Of a stretch of 64,000 nucleotides of DNA, positions 34,782-42,749 are shown one piece after another. Position 1 is the stretch's first letter; each line of letters opens with the position of its first letter. The translations under genes were made by a program, and so were the position numbers. Source of the stretch: an uncultured Muribaculaceae bacterium (GTDB taxonomy: Bacteria; Bacteroidota; Bacteroidia; Bacteroidales; Muribaculaceae); contig CAJTWL010000011.1 of assembly GCA_910579845.1 (NCBI GenBank), positions 1 to 64,000 of the forward strand, written 5' to 3'. The notes beneath the pieces are model-generated. The model was not told the origin of the DNA. It saw only the letters and a list, made by a program, of their open reading frames with translations, and did no database searches.

Positions 34782-36805
34782 ATGATCTCATCTTTAGGGA
34801 ATACGGGACCCGATTTGCAGATACCTTTCATTCCGTTTTTTGTTTCCATAGCGCAACACATGCATATTCCGAATCCGCATGCCATTCTTGCTTCGAGACT
34901 TATTTCGCCCGGTTTCTCCAGTCCGAGGCATACGGCGCGCAGCATCGGCATGGGTCCGCAGGCGTAGAAATAGTCATACTCCACATTGTTTTCACGTATG
35001 GCGTCTGTGACGAATCCTTTGGTGCCGTAACTTCCGTCTACAGTTGAAACGATTGTCTTATGACCTAATTTTCTGAATTCCTCCTCCAGAAGTATATCCT
35101 GTTTCGAATTGAATCCGAGCGCCACAGTTCCGAAAATGCATCTGTCGGAAAGTTCACGTGCAAGCTGGAGGAGGGGAGCGGTGCCGATCCCACCGCCGAC
35201 AAGCAGGGGAGCGGTCAGTTCGCTTTTTACGTTGAAGCCGTTTCCGAGTCCTGTGAGAAGATTGACTTCTGTGCCGGGTTGCATCTGCGACATTGCGGCG
35301 GTTCCTCCGCCGACAACATCGTATAGGAGTGTAAGTTCACCATCAAGACAGTCGCATACGGAGATCGGGCGCCGTAAATATTTTCCGGGCACCGCTACCT
35401 CGACAAACTGTCCCGGAGCTGTGAAATCGGATGTATCGCCTTTCAGAACCATTCTCCATGTCTTTATAGTCACGCGATCGTTGGACACCACCTTGAAATT
35501 ATGTTCTTTGTGTCTTTCGACGGCTGATCTCCGGTTGCCGGCGGCATAGGCTATCTTACCTCCTGCTATCGTGGTGATGACTTTCCCCTGGAGTTTCATT
35601 CCTGCAAATGGAGTGCTTCTGCCTTGGCTCATAAAATCCTTGGCGTCGACCACGAACTGTTTGTTGAAATTGACTATTGCGAGGTCTGCCCTGTCACCCT
35701 CTTTCAGACCGCCTTGTATTTCAAAAATCTCGCGGGGAGTGTATGCCATCAGTTCGAGCATTCTGTCGAAAGTTATGATTCCGGGTTTTACCAGATATGT
35801 GTATATTGCGGCAAGAGAGGTTTCCAGTCCCACGACACCCATCGCGCTTTTGGCAAGTCCCCGTGACTTCTCATCTTCGGAATGCGGAGCATGATCGGTG
35901 GCAATAACGTCGATTGTACCGTCAGCCACACCGGCTATAAGAGCATCGCGGTCGCGCGCCGAACGCAACGGCGGGTTCATCTTGAATCTTCCGTCCTCCT
36001 GTAAATCCTCATCGCAGAACACAAGGTAATGGGGAGCTGTCTCGCAGGTCACCTTTACGCCCCGGGCTTTGCCGCGACGGATCAGGTCTACGCTTTCGGC
36101 TGTGGATATATGACAGATATGCAGATGGCATCCTGTGCGTTCTGCAAGGTCGATGTCTCGCTCTATTTCCCTCCATTCGCTTTCGGAGCAGATACCTTTG
36201 TGCCCGTGTGCGGCGGCATATTCTCCGTCATGAATGTAGCCTCCTTTCAGCAGTTCGTTGACTTCGCAGTGTGCCGCAAGAACTTTGCCTGTAGGTGTGA
36301 CACCCTCCATGGCATGGAGCATGACTTCATTGTCCTGGACTCCTGAGCCGTCATCGGAAAAACCGGCTACGAAAGGTGAGAGCTCTTTATAGTAGACCAG
36401 CTCCTTACCTTTGCGTCCGCGGGTGATTGTAGCATAGGGGAGCACCTCAATGCAGGCCTGCTCTTCGATAAGTCTGATCTGTTCACGAAGATGAGCCGGT
36501 GTGTCGGGTGCCGGGTTGAGGTTCGGCATCGCGCATACGGTGGTGAATCCTCCGGCAGCGGCTGCGCGTGTCCCCGAAGCCATGGTTTCTTTATATGAAA
36601 AACCGGGCTCACGGAGATGCACATGCACATCCACAAGCCCGGGAATAACTGTGAGACCGGAAGCCTCTATCACTTCACAATCATTTTCATCCGGCAGTGA
36701 GGGGGCAATCTTTTTTATGATATTCCCCTCGATAAGAATATCTTTTGGACTCTCACCTGCGCCTGGCGAAAAAGCAGCGTTCTTTATTAAAATTTTATTA
36801 GCCAT
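34772..36805 (-). CDS. pyrC: fused dihydroorotase-DHOD electron transfer subunit (PyrC-PyrK)
   Basis: One uninterrupted 677-residue frame carries two enzymes. Residues 1 to about 420 are dihydroorotase, with HVHLREPG at 61-68, AHCE, CHIS and the ATDHAPH active-site segment. After a short linker, residues from about 425 are PyrK: FAD-binding RRPISVCD, NAD-binding GGGIGTAP near 545, and a [2Fe-2S] site formed by Cys643, Cys648, Cys651 and Cys663. No Met near the junction could restart a separate PyrK. PyrC makes the substrate that the PyrD-PyrK complex oxidises, so channelling is plausible. The start at MANKILIKNA (36805) is preferred over an ATG 16 codons upstream, because the promoter covers that region. 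Confidence 0.93.
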   Translation of the reverse strand: MANKILIKNAAFSPGAGESPKDILIEGNIIKKIAPSLPDENDCEVIEASGLTVIPGLVDVHVHLREPGFSYKETMASGTRAAAAGGFTTVCAMPNLNPAPDTPAHLREQIRLIEEQACIEVLPYATITRGRKGKELVYYKELSPFVAGFSDDGSGVQDNEVMLHAMEGVTPTGKVLAAHCEVNELLKGGYIHDGEYAAAHGHKGICSESEWREIERDIDLAERTGCHLHICHISTAESVDLIRRGKARGVKVTCETAPHYLVFCDEDLQEDGRFKMNPPLRSARDRDALIAGVADGTIDVIATDHAPHSEDEKSRGLAKSAMGVVGLETSLAAIYTYLVKPGIITFDRMLELMAYTPREIFEIQGGLKEGDRADLAIVNFNKQFVVDAKDFMSQGRSTPFAGMKLQGKVITTIAGGKIAYAAGNRRSAVERHKEHNFKVVSNDRVTIKTWRMVLKGDTSDFTAPGQFVEVAVPGKYLRRPISVCDCLDGELTLLYDVVGGGTAAMSQMQPGTEVNLLTGLGNGFNVKSELTAPLLVGGGIGTAPLLQLARELSDRCIFGTVALGFNSKQDILLEEEFRKLGHKTIVSTVDGSYGTKGFVTDAIRENNVEYDYFYACGPMPMLRAVCLGLEKPGEISLEARMACGFGICMCCAMETKNGMKGICKSGPVFPKDEIIWK

Positions 36806-36813
36806 TTCAAATG

Positions 36814-36844
36814 CAAAGATAACGTTTATTTCCCGCTTGACAAA
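36814..36844 (-). promoter_or_regulatory. pyrCK promoter with very short leader
   Basis: TTTG (36841-36844), 19 bp, then TATCTTTG (36814-36821) on the minus strand is an exact Bacteroidota promoter. The ATG at 36805 begins 9 nt after the -7 box, so the transcript is leaderless or nearly so. This decides the pyrCK start. Confidence 0.75.
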
Positions 36845-36902
36845 CACCTCCAATATAAATTTTGAAAAATGATTTGTCGGGTGATAATTGAATATACTTT
36901 TA

Positions 36903-36948
36903 TTTGAAAAATTACGGAATTTCCATTAACTTTGCAATCAAAATTCCG
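36903..36948 (+). promoter_or_regulatory. carA promoter with inverted-repeat operator candidate
   Basis: TTTG (36903-36906), 20 bp, then TAACTTTG (36927-36934) precedes carA by 16 bp. An 8-bp perfect inverted repeat, CGGAATTT (36915-36922) and AAATTCCG (36941-36948), straddles the -7 box and the expected transcription start, suiting a repressor site in this divergent pyr-car region. Confidence 0.65.
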
Positions 36949-36950
36949 CA

Positions 36951-38027
36951 ATGCAAGTTTCCAGAAAAGCTATCCTGACTCTTGAAGACGGCTCGAAGTT
37001 TGAAGGCTATTCTTTCGGCTACGAAGCCCCGTGTTCCGGCGAGGTGGTTTTCAACACCGCGATGACCGGATATCCGGAAAGTCTTACCGATCCCTCATAC
37101 GAAGGGCAGATTTTAGTGACCACATATCCAATCCTTGGCAATTATGGCGTTCCGTCGGCGGATACCTCTACAGAAGCCAACGTCAGTGACTATTTCGAGT
37201 CAAGCCGCATTCATTGCAAGGCTATCGTCTGCCAGGATTACAGTTGGGTGCCGAGCCATTGGCAGGCGACCCGTTCTCTCGCCGACTGGCTGAAAGATGA
37301 GAAGGTGCCCGGAATCTATGGCATAGATACCCGCGCATTGACCAAGCTTCTCCGCGACAAGGGTTCCATGCTTGGTAAGATCACTTTTGAGAATGGAGAG
37401 GATATCGAGTTTACAGATCCCAACAAGGAGAATCTTATTGCAAAAGTAAGCACCAAGGAGGTGCAGGAGTTCGGAGAGGGCGAGAAAAGGGTAGTGCTGG
37501 TAGACTGTGGCACCAAATACAACATCATACGTTGTCTTACCCGTCGCGGAGTGCGTGTGACACTCGTACCGTGGGATTTCGATTTTACCACCATACCATA
37601 TGACGGTCTCTTTATCTCTAATGGTCCCGGAAGTCCGGAATTCGCCGAGGAGACAGTGAAGAATATCCGGAAGGCATTTGAGATCGGCAAACCGATATGT
37701 GGCATCTGCATGGGCAACCAGCTGCTCAGTAAAGCCGCCGGAGCCAAAATCTACAAACTCAAATACGGACACCGCAGCCATAACCAGCCGGTACGTCTGA
37801 GCGGTACGGAGAAGTGCTATATAACATCACAGAACCATGGTTTCGCAGTGGACAACGACACTATACCGGAAGACTGGGAGCCTCATTTCATAAATATGAA
37901 TGACGGTACCAACGAGGGTATACGGCATAAATCGAAACCATTCTTCTCCGCGCAGTTCCATCCTGAAGCCAGCAGCGGTCCGAAGGATACGGAGTTTATC
38001 TTTGATGAATTCATAAAACTTCTATGA
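36951..38027 (+). CDS. carA: carbamoyl phosphate synthase small subunit
   Basis: CarA hydrolyses glutamine and passes ammonia to CarB. The 358-residue protein has an N-terminal swivel domain (AILTLEDGSKFEGYSFG) and a C-terminal class I amidotransferase with the nucleophile motif GICMGNQLL near 250 and the FHPEASSGP catalytic segment near 340. It is transcribed divergently from pyrCK from a promoter sharing a 145-bp intergenic region and is followed by carB after 78 bp. Confidence 0.97.
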   Translation: MQVSRKAILTLEDGSKFEGYSFGYEAPCSGEVVFNTAMTGYPESLTDPSYEGQILVTTYPILGNYGVPSADTSTEANVSDYFESSRIHCKAIVCQDYSWVPSHWQATRSLADWLKDEKVPGIYGIDTRALTKLLRDKGSMLGKITFENGEDIEFTDPNKENLIAKVSTKEVQEFGEGEKRVVLVDCGTKYNIIRCLTRRGVRVTLVPWDFDFTTIPYDGLFISNGPGSPEFAEETVKNIRKAFEIGKPICGICMGNQLLSKAAGAKIYKLKYGHRSHNQPVRLSGTEKCYITSQNHGFAVDNDTIPEDWEPHFINMNDGTNEGIRHKSKPFFSAQFHPEASSGPKDTEFIFDEFIKLL

Positions 38028-38105
38028 TATAAAGCCTGTCGGAACTATTGCTCCGTCAGGTATTTTTTTACAATATTAAACCACAATTTCAACAACATAT
38101 CTTCC

Positions 38106-41100
38106 ATGTCAGATAAATCGCAAATTAAAAAAGTATTGTTTCTCGGTTCCGGAGCTTTGAAGATCGGGGAGGCCGGGGAGTTCGATTACAGTGGATCGCA
38201 GGCACTGAAGGCAATGAAGGAGGAGAACATAACAACCGTCCTTATCAACCCGAATATTGCCACCGTGCAGACCTCCGAAGGTTTTGCCGACAAGATCTAT
38301 TTTCTTCCGGTCACACCATATTTTGTGGAGAAGGTCATAGAGAAAGAGCGTCCGGACGGAATATTTCTGGCTTTTGGCGGACAGACAGCGCTCAACTGCG
38401 GTGTAAAGCTGTATGAGTCGGGAGTGCTGGAGAAATATGATGTCAAGGTGCTTGGAACTCCGGTCCGCGCGATCATGGATACGGAAGACCGCGAGCTTTT
38501 CGTCAAGAAGCTTGACGAGATAGATGTGAAAACGATCAAGAGCGAGGCTGTCGATTCTGTTGAGGATGCGCTTGTTGCCGCCGACCGTCTCGGATATCCG
38601 GTGATTATCCGTGCCGCATATGCTCTCGGTGGTCTCGGCAGCGGTTTCTGCGACAATCGCGATGAACTGATATCACTTGCGGAGCAGGCTCTCTCCTTCT
38701 CTCCCCAGGTACTTGTGGAGAAGAGTCTCAAGGGCTGGAAGGAAGTGGAATATGAAGTGGTTCGTGACCGGTTCGACAACTGTATCACAGTCTGCAACAT
38801 GGAGAACTTCGACCCGCTGGGCATACACACCGGCGAGAGTATAGTTGTGGCTCCGTCACAGACTCTGTCGAACGAGGATTACCACATGCTCCGCAAACTT
38901 GCGATAAAGATCATCCGTCATATAGGGATAGTAGGAGAGTGCAACGTGCAATATGCATACGACCCGGAATCCATGGATTATCGTGTCATAGAGGTCAACG
39001 CGCGTCTCTCCCGCTCTTCGGCTCTTGCTTCCAAAGCTACAGGTTATCCGTTGGCTTTTGTCGCAGCCAAACTCGGTCTGGGCTACGGTCTGTTCGATCT
39101 TAAGAACTCTGTGACCCGTTCTACATCGGCGTTCTTTGAACCGGCTCTGGATTATATCGTATGTAAGATTCCCCGCTGGGATCTCGGTAAATTCCACGGT
39201 GTGAAACGTGAGATCGGCAGTTCTATGAAGTCTGTAGGAGAGGTCATGGCTATCGGAAGAACCTTCGAGGAGGCTATACAGAAAGGACTTCGTATGATAG
39301 GTCAGGGGATGCACGGATTTGTGGAGAACAAGCCGATTCGTTTTGCGGATCTTGACAGATCGCTGCGGGAGCCTACGGACAAGCGTATCTTCGCTATCGA
39401 GGAGGCTTTCCGTCAGGGTTATGACGTGCAGAAGATCCATGATCTTACAAAGATAGACAAGTGGTTCCTCGAGAAACTGCATGTCATCTACAATACAATG
39501 AAGGAACTTGAGAATTACGATACTCTCGAGAGTGTTCCTGATCTGCTCCTTCGCCGTGCCAAGGAGCAGGGCTTCAGTGATTTTCAGATCGGTCGCGCCA
39601 TCTGGGGAGAAGATATGAACACTAAAGCCGAGGAATTGACCTCGATAGTACGTAAAAGCCGTATAGAGCGTGGCATCCGCCCTGTAGTGAAACAGATCGA
39701 CACTCTGGCTGCCGAATATCCGGCACAGACGAATTATCTGTATCTTACTTATAACGGAACGCAGAATGATGTCAATTATCTCGGTGACCGGAAATCGGTG
39801 GTTGTTCTCGGTTCCGGCGCCTATCGTATCGGCAGCTCGGTAGAGTTCGACTGGTGTGGCGTGAATGCCCTTATGACGGTCGCAAAAGCCGGCTACAGAC
39901 CTGTAATGATAAATTATAATCCGGAGACGGTATCTACCGATTATGACATGTGTGAACGCCTCTATTTCGATGAGCTCACATATGAACGGGTGATGGATAT
40001 TCTTGAACTCGAGATGCCGCACGGCGTCATCTTGTCGACCGGCGGTCAGATACCTAACAACCTTGCCATGCGTCTTGACAAGGCCAAGGTCAATATTCTC
40101 GGCACGCAGGCAAAAGATATCGACAATGCGGAAGACAGGAACAAGTTCTCCTCACTCTGTGACGAGATCGGTGTTGACCAGCCGCGCTGGCGTGAGTTGA
40201 CATCTATGGAGGATATCGACGAGTTTGTGGCTGAAGTGGGATTCCCGGTGCTTGTGCGTCCCTCTTACGTGCTTTCCGGGGCGGCAATGAACGTATGTTC
40301 GAATGAAGATGAGCTGCAGCGCTTCCTCAAGCTTGCCGCCAACGTTTCCAAACAGCATCCTGTAGTTGTATCCGACTTTATACAGGGTGCCAAGGAGATA
40401 GAGATGGATGCGGTGGCTCAGAACGGAGAGATCAAGCTGTATGCGATCTCCGAGCATATCGAGTTTGCAGGCGTGCATTCGGGAGATGCCACAATACAGT
40501 TCCCTCCGCAGAAGCTCTATGTGGAGACCATGCGCCGCATAAAGAAGATATCGGGCAAGATAGCCAAGGCGTTGCATATATCGGGACCGTTCAATATACA
40601 GTTCCTTGCCAAAGATAATGATATCAAGGTCATAGAGTGTAATCTGCGTGCATCGCGCAGTTTCCCGTTTGTGTCGAAGGTATCGAAGCAGAACTTTATC
40701 GATGCCGCTACCCGCGTAATGCTGGGTATGGAGGTAGGAAAGCCTGCCGCATCCGCCTTTGATCTCGATTATGTGGGTATCAAGGCTTCTCAGTTCTCCT
40801 TCTCCCGTCTGCAGGGTGCAGACCCAGTTTTAGGTGTGGATATGTCATCGACAGGAGAGGTCGGTTGTATCGGTGACGACACGTCGGAGGCTATACTTAA
40901 ATCGATGTTGTCGGTCGGTTATACGATTCCAAGAAAGAATGTTCTGTTGAGCTCCGGAAATGCCCGTCAGAAGGTCGATCTTCTTGAACCGGCGCGTATG
41001 CTTCACCGAAAAGGTTACACTATATATGCCACTCCGGGAACACAGAAGTTCCTGCAGGACAACGGAGTGCCGGCTATTGTGGTCTACTTCCCGGCAGATG

Positions 41101-41336
41101 TCGACAAACAGCCGCAGGCGCTTGAACTGCTACACGCAAAGCAGATAGATCTTGTAGTGAACATACCGAAGAATCTAACTGTCAAAGAGCTTACAAACGG
41201 TTATAAGATACGTCGTGCTTCGATTGATCTCAATATACCGTTGCTCACAAACGCGCGTCTCGCTTCGGCATTCATCCGTGCCTTCTGCGAACTCCCCATC
41301 TCCGAAATCAAGATAAAGAGCTGGGACGAATACTAA
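38106..41336 (+). CDS. carB: carbamoyl phosphate synthase large subunit
   Basis: CarB builds carbamoyl phosphate from bicarbonate, ammonia and two ATP. The 1076-residue protein has two homologous ATP-grasp halves. The first begins KVLFLGSGALKIGEAGEFDY and the second, near residue 560, VVVLGSGAYRIGSSVEFDW. A C-terminal MGS-like allosteric domain (about 940-1076) follows. The size is normal. It supplies both PyrB and, elsewhere, arginine synthesis. It ends at a strong terminator. Confidence 0.98.
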   Translation: MSDKSQIKKVLFLGSGALKIGEAGEFDYSGSQALKAMKEENITTVLINPNIATVQTSEGFADKIYFLPVTPYFVEKVIEKERPDGIFLAFGGQTALNCGVKLYESGVLEKYDVKVLGTPVRAIMDTEDRELFVKKLDEIDVKTIKSEAVDSVEDALVAADRLGYPVIIRAAYALGGLGSGFCDNRDELISLAEQALSFSPQVLVEKSLKGWKEVEYEVVRDRFDNCITVCNMENFDPLGIHTGESIVVAPSQTLSNEDYHMLRKLAIKIIRHIGIVGECNVQYAYDPESMDYRVIEVNARLSRSSALASKATGYPLAFVAAKLGLGYGLFDLKNSVTRSTSAFFEPALDYIVCKIPRWDLGKFHGVKREIGSSMKSVGEVMAIGRTFEEAIQKGLRMIGQGMHGFVENKPIRFADLDRSLREPTDKRIFAIEEAFRQGYDVQKIHDLTKIDKWFLEKLHVIYNTMKELENYDTLESVPDLLLRRAKEQGFSDFQIGRAIWGEDMNTKAEELTSIVRKSRIERGIRPVVKQIDTLAAEYPAQTNYLYLTYNGTQNDVNYLGDRKSVVVLGSGAYRIGSSVEFDWCGVNALMTVAKAGYRPVMINYNPETVSTDYDMCERLYFDELTYERVMDILELEMPHGVILSTGGQIPNNLAMRLDKAKVNILGTQAKDIDNAEDRNKFSSLCDEIGVDQPRWRELTSMEDIDEFVAEVGFPVLVRPSYVLSGAAMNVCSNEDELQRFLKLAANVSKQHPVVVSDFIQGAKEIEMDAVAQNGEIKLYAISEHIEFAGVHSGDATIQFPPQKLYVETMRRIKKISGKIAKALHISGPFNIQFLAKDNDIKVIECNLRASRSFPFVSKVSKQNFIDAATRVMLGMEVGKPAASAFDLDYVGIKASQFSFSRLQGADPVLGVDMSSTGEVGCIGDDTSEAILKSMLSVGYTIPRKNVLLSSGNARQKVDLLEPARMLHRKGYTIYATPGTQKFLQDNGVPAIVVYFPADVDKQPQALELLHAKQIDLVVNIPKNLTVKELTNGYKIRRASIDLNIPLLTNARLASAFIRAFCELPISEIKIKSWDEY

Positions 41337-41354
41337 CATAGAATATGATAACAG

Positions 41355-41399
41355 AACAGGGCGTATCGGATTCATCTGATGCGCCCTGTTAACTTTTTT
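41355..41399 (+). terminator. carAB terminator
   Basis: AACAGGGCGTATC pairs with GATGCGCCCTGTT (one mismatch) around a 10-nt loop, followed by AACTTTTTTAA. It lies 18 bp after the carB stop, and the convergent lipoprotein gene stops just beyond. Confidence 0.88.
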
Positions 41400-41407
41400 A
41401 ATAAGAT

Positions 41408-41908
41408 TTACTTTGTCGGTGCGGCTTGCTGAACTAATCTTAAATTAAGATATTTATATCCGCCTCCAAGTACTAAATCAAATACCCTTGGGGTGTCGGC
41501 ATTATTCTTTTTTATATCAATTTCTATTGAATGGGTTGAATTATTATGCTGGATATTGCCCCAATCTCCATTTAAGACAGGTATTTCTTCAAGATAGGGA
41601 GGTTCACCGGAAAAATTATTCTCTTTATATTGTTTTACACCATTAATTAAAATCCTTGACACAGATGCTGCTTGTCTGTATTTTTTAGACGGTATGATTG
41701 AGAATGACAATCCTTCGGCAGGAATATTGCCTTCTAATGTAAATTCGTCAGCTGTAGCTTTTAAATTTAACCCTACAGTTTCAATTGTGATAGGCTCAAA
41801 TTTGCCGCCAACCAAAATCTCCTCTCTATTATTCTCAATATCATTACCCTCACATGAATATAATCCAAGTGTAAGCACACTTAAAAAAATTATAAATATA
41901 TTCTTCAT
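41408..41908 (-). CDS. small lipoprotein of unknown function
   Basis: The 166-residue protein has a lipoprotein signal peptide (MKNIFIIFLSVLTLGLYSC) with lipobox LYSC and Cys19 as the lipidated residue, followed by an acidic spacer (EGNDIENNRE). The C-terminal segment ends LRLVQQAAPTK, which resembles the last strand of BACON-like beta-sandwich domains, but the match is too weak to assign. The codon use is more AT-rich than the neighbouring nucleotide genes. It lies 9 bp downstream of a truncated gene (41918-42106), so it may be the surviving member of a broken operon. I do not recognise the family. Confidence 0.75.
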   Translation of the reverse strand: MKNIFIIFLSVLTLGLYSCEGNDIENNREEILVGGKFEPITIETVGLNLKATADEFTLEGNIPAEGLSFSIIPSKKYRQAASVSRILINGVKQYKENNFSGEPPYLEEIPVLNGDWGNIQHNNSTHSIEIDIKKNNADTPRVFDLVLGGGYKYLNLRLVQQAAPTK

Positions 41909-41917
41909 AATATCAAT

Positions 41918-42106
41918 TTATTTACGAATACCTGTAATAGCTGTTAGATTGTATCGAAAATAACCTTTTTTATACTCTTCTGTAGGTATGGAGGATCTTG
42001 TAGAATCTTCATCTTCGTTAAAGCCAGAGAATCCAAATGCATCAAATGCCTCACTAAGAAAATATCCATCATAACTTCCATATATGTAAAGTGGAATTAA
42101 ACTGGA
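41918..42106 (-). pseudogene. C-terminal remnant of an unrecognised gene
   Basis: A 62-codon open frame with no start ends ...GYFRYNLTAITGIRK and a TAA just 9 bp before the lipoprotein ATG. The composition is coding-like (YGSYDGYFLSEAFDAFGF). Its 5' boundary meets the dispersed repeat that begins about 42116, so insertion or deletion at that element probably removed the rest. The family is not recognised. Confidence 0.55.
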
Positions 42107-42115
42107 CTATAAAAC

Positions 42116-42244
42116 TTGTTCTTTATTACGTCTTTAGCCTTGTCGGTCAGTCGTATACGAGAGCATACTCGATCCCTAAACAGCAAAAACCGTCAATAAA
42201 TAACCGCGTTTTATATGTTAATTAAATTTTATCACTTACTTACG
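42116..42244 (+). repeat. dispersed repeat, copy A (partial)
   Basis: About 130 bp matches 61863-61993 in the opposite orientation, with roughly 85% identity by eye. Shared blocks include CTTGTCGGTCAGTCG, ATACGAGAG, AATAACCGCGTTTTATATGTT and ATCACTTACTTA. Only one of the two terminal repeats of copy B is present here. Downstream, 42245-42417 is AT-rich and shows no gene. Confidence 0.8.
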
Positions 42245-42417
42245 AAAATAAACTATAAATATTTTGATTATCTTTTTGGATATTTTCACTATGTTTAATG
42301 GTTAAAACCAAGAGTATTTTCTCTTGACTAGTATTGACCTCTTAAAAACATCATTAAATCTTTTCTGATAGCTAATTTAAACTATTTCTTATAAATATAT
42401 AAATTATTGTGAAGGAA

Positions 42418-42441
42418 AACATATGTTAATTAACATATGTT
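42418..42441. repeat. 24-bp perfect palindrome
   Basis: AACATATGTTAA is followed directly by its complement TTAACATATGTT. It lies in AT-rich DNA between the truncated gene and purF, more than 300 bp from either, with no promoter next to it. Confidence 0.7.
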
Positions 42442-42520
42442 AATGATTTTGTTGTTATTGAGGCTAAATTAACAATAAAAATTTAAACAGTTTCTAAGAG
42501 TATAGTCTGCAATAATATAG

Positions 42521-42556
42521 CACAGGGTGTGTCAAATTGATTTGATACACCCTGTG
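42521..42556. terminator. long hairpin, possible bidirectional terminator
   Basis: CACAGGGTGTGTCAAAT pairs with ATTTGATACACCCTGTG over 17 bp with one G-T pair and a 2-nt loop. The U tract is poor. It lies about 200 bp beyond the purF stop. Confidence 0.45.
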
Positions 42557-42581
42557 ATGTTAATTTGATTACTTATCATAC

Positions 42582-42706
42582 GATGCCGTTACCCGATGTT
42601 TGGGAGGGCGGCTTGTCCTCAAGACGCTAAAAATTATAGTTGGGTAATACCGAGTATCGCTGGGAGTTTAGGGACAAACTCCTCTACCAACCGTCTATAA
42701 CATGCT
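42582..42706. repeat. two-hairpin structured repeat, copy 1 (degenerate)
   Basis: It opens with ATGCCGTTACCCGATGTTTG, shares GGGAGGGCGGCTTGTCC and GGGAGTTTAGGGACAAACTCC with the other copies, but its outer stem and first hairpin carry mismatches. It is the most decayed of four copies. Confidence 0.75.
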
Positions 42707-42749
42707 CTAAATTACGTTGCACCGCTATTCCGGTTGCTATGTCTATGTG

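Noticed and set aside
35145..35165. Second parS-like site (TTCACGTGCAA) inside pyrCK
   Set aside because: The outer arms do not match the TGTT...AACA consensus.
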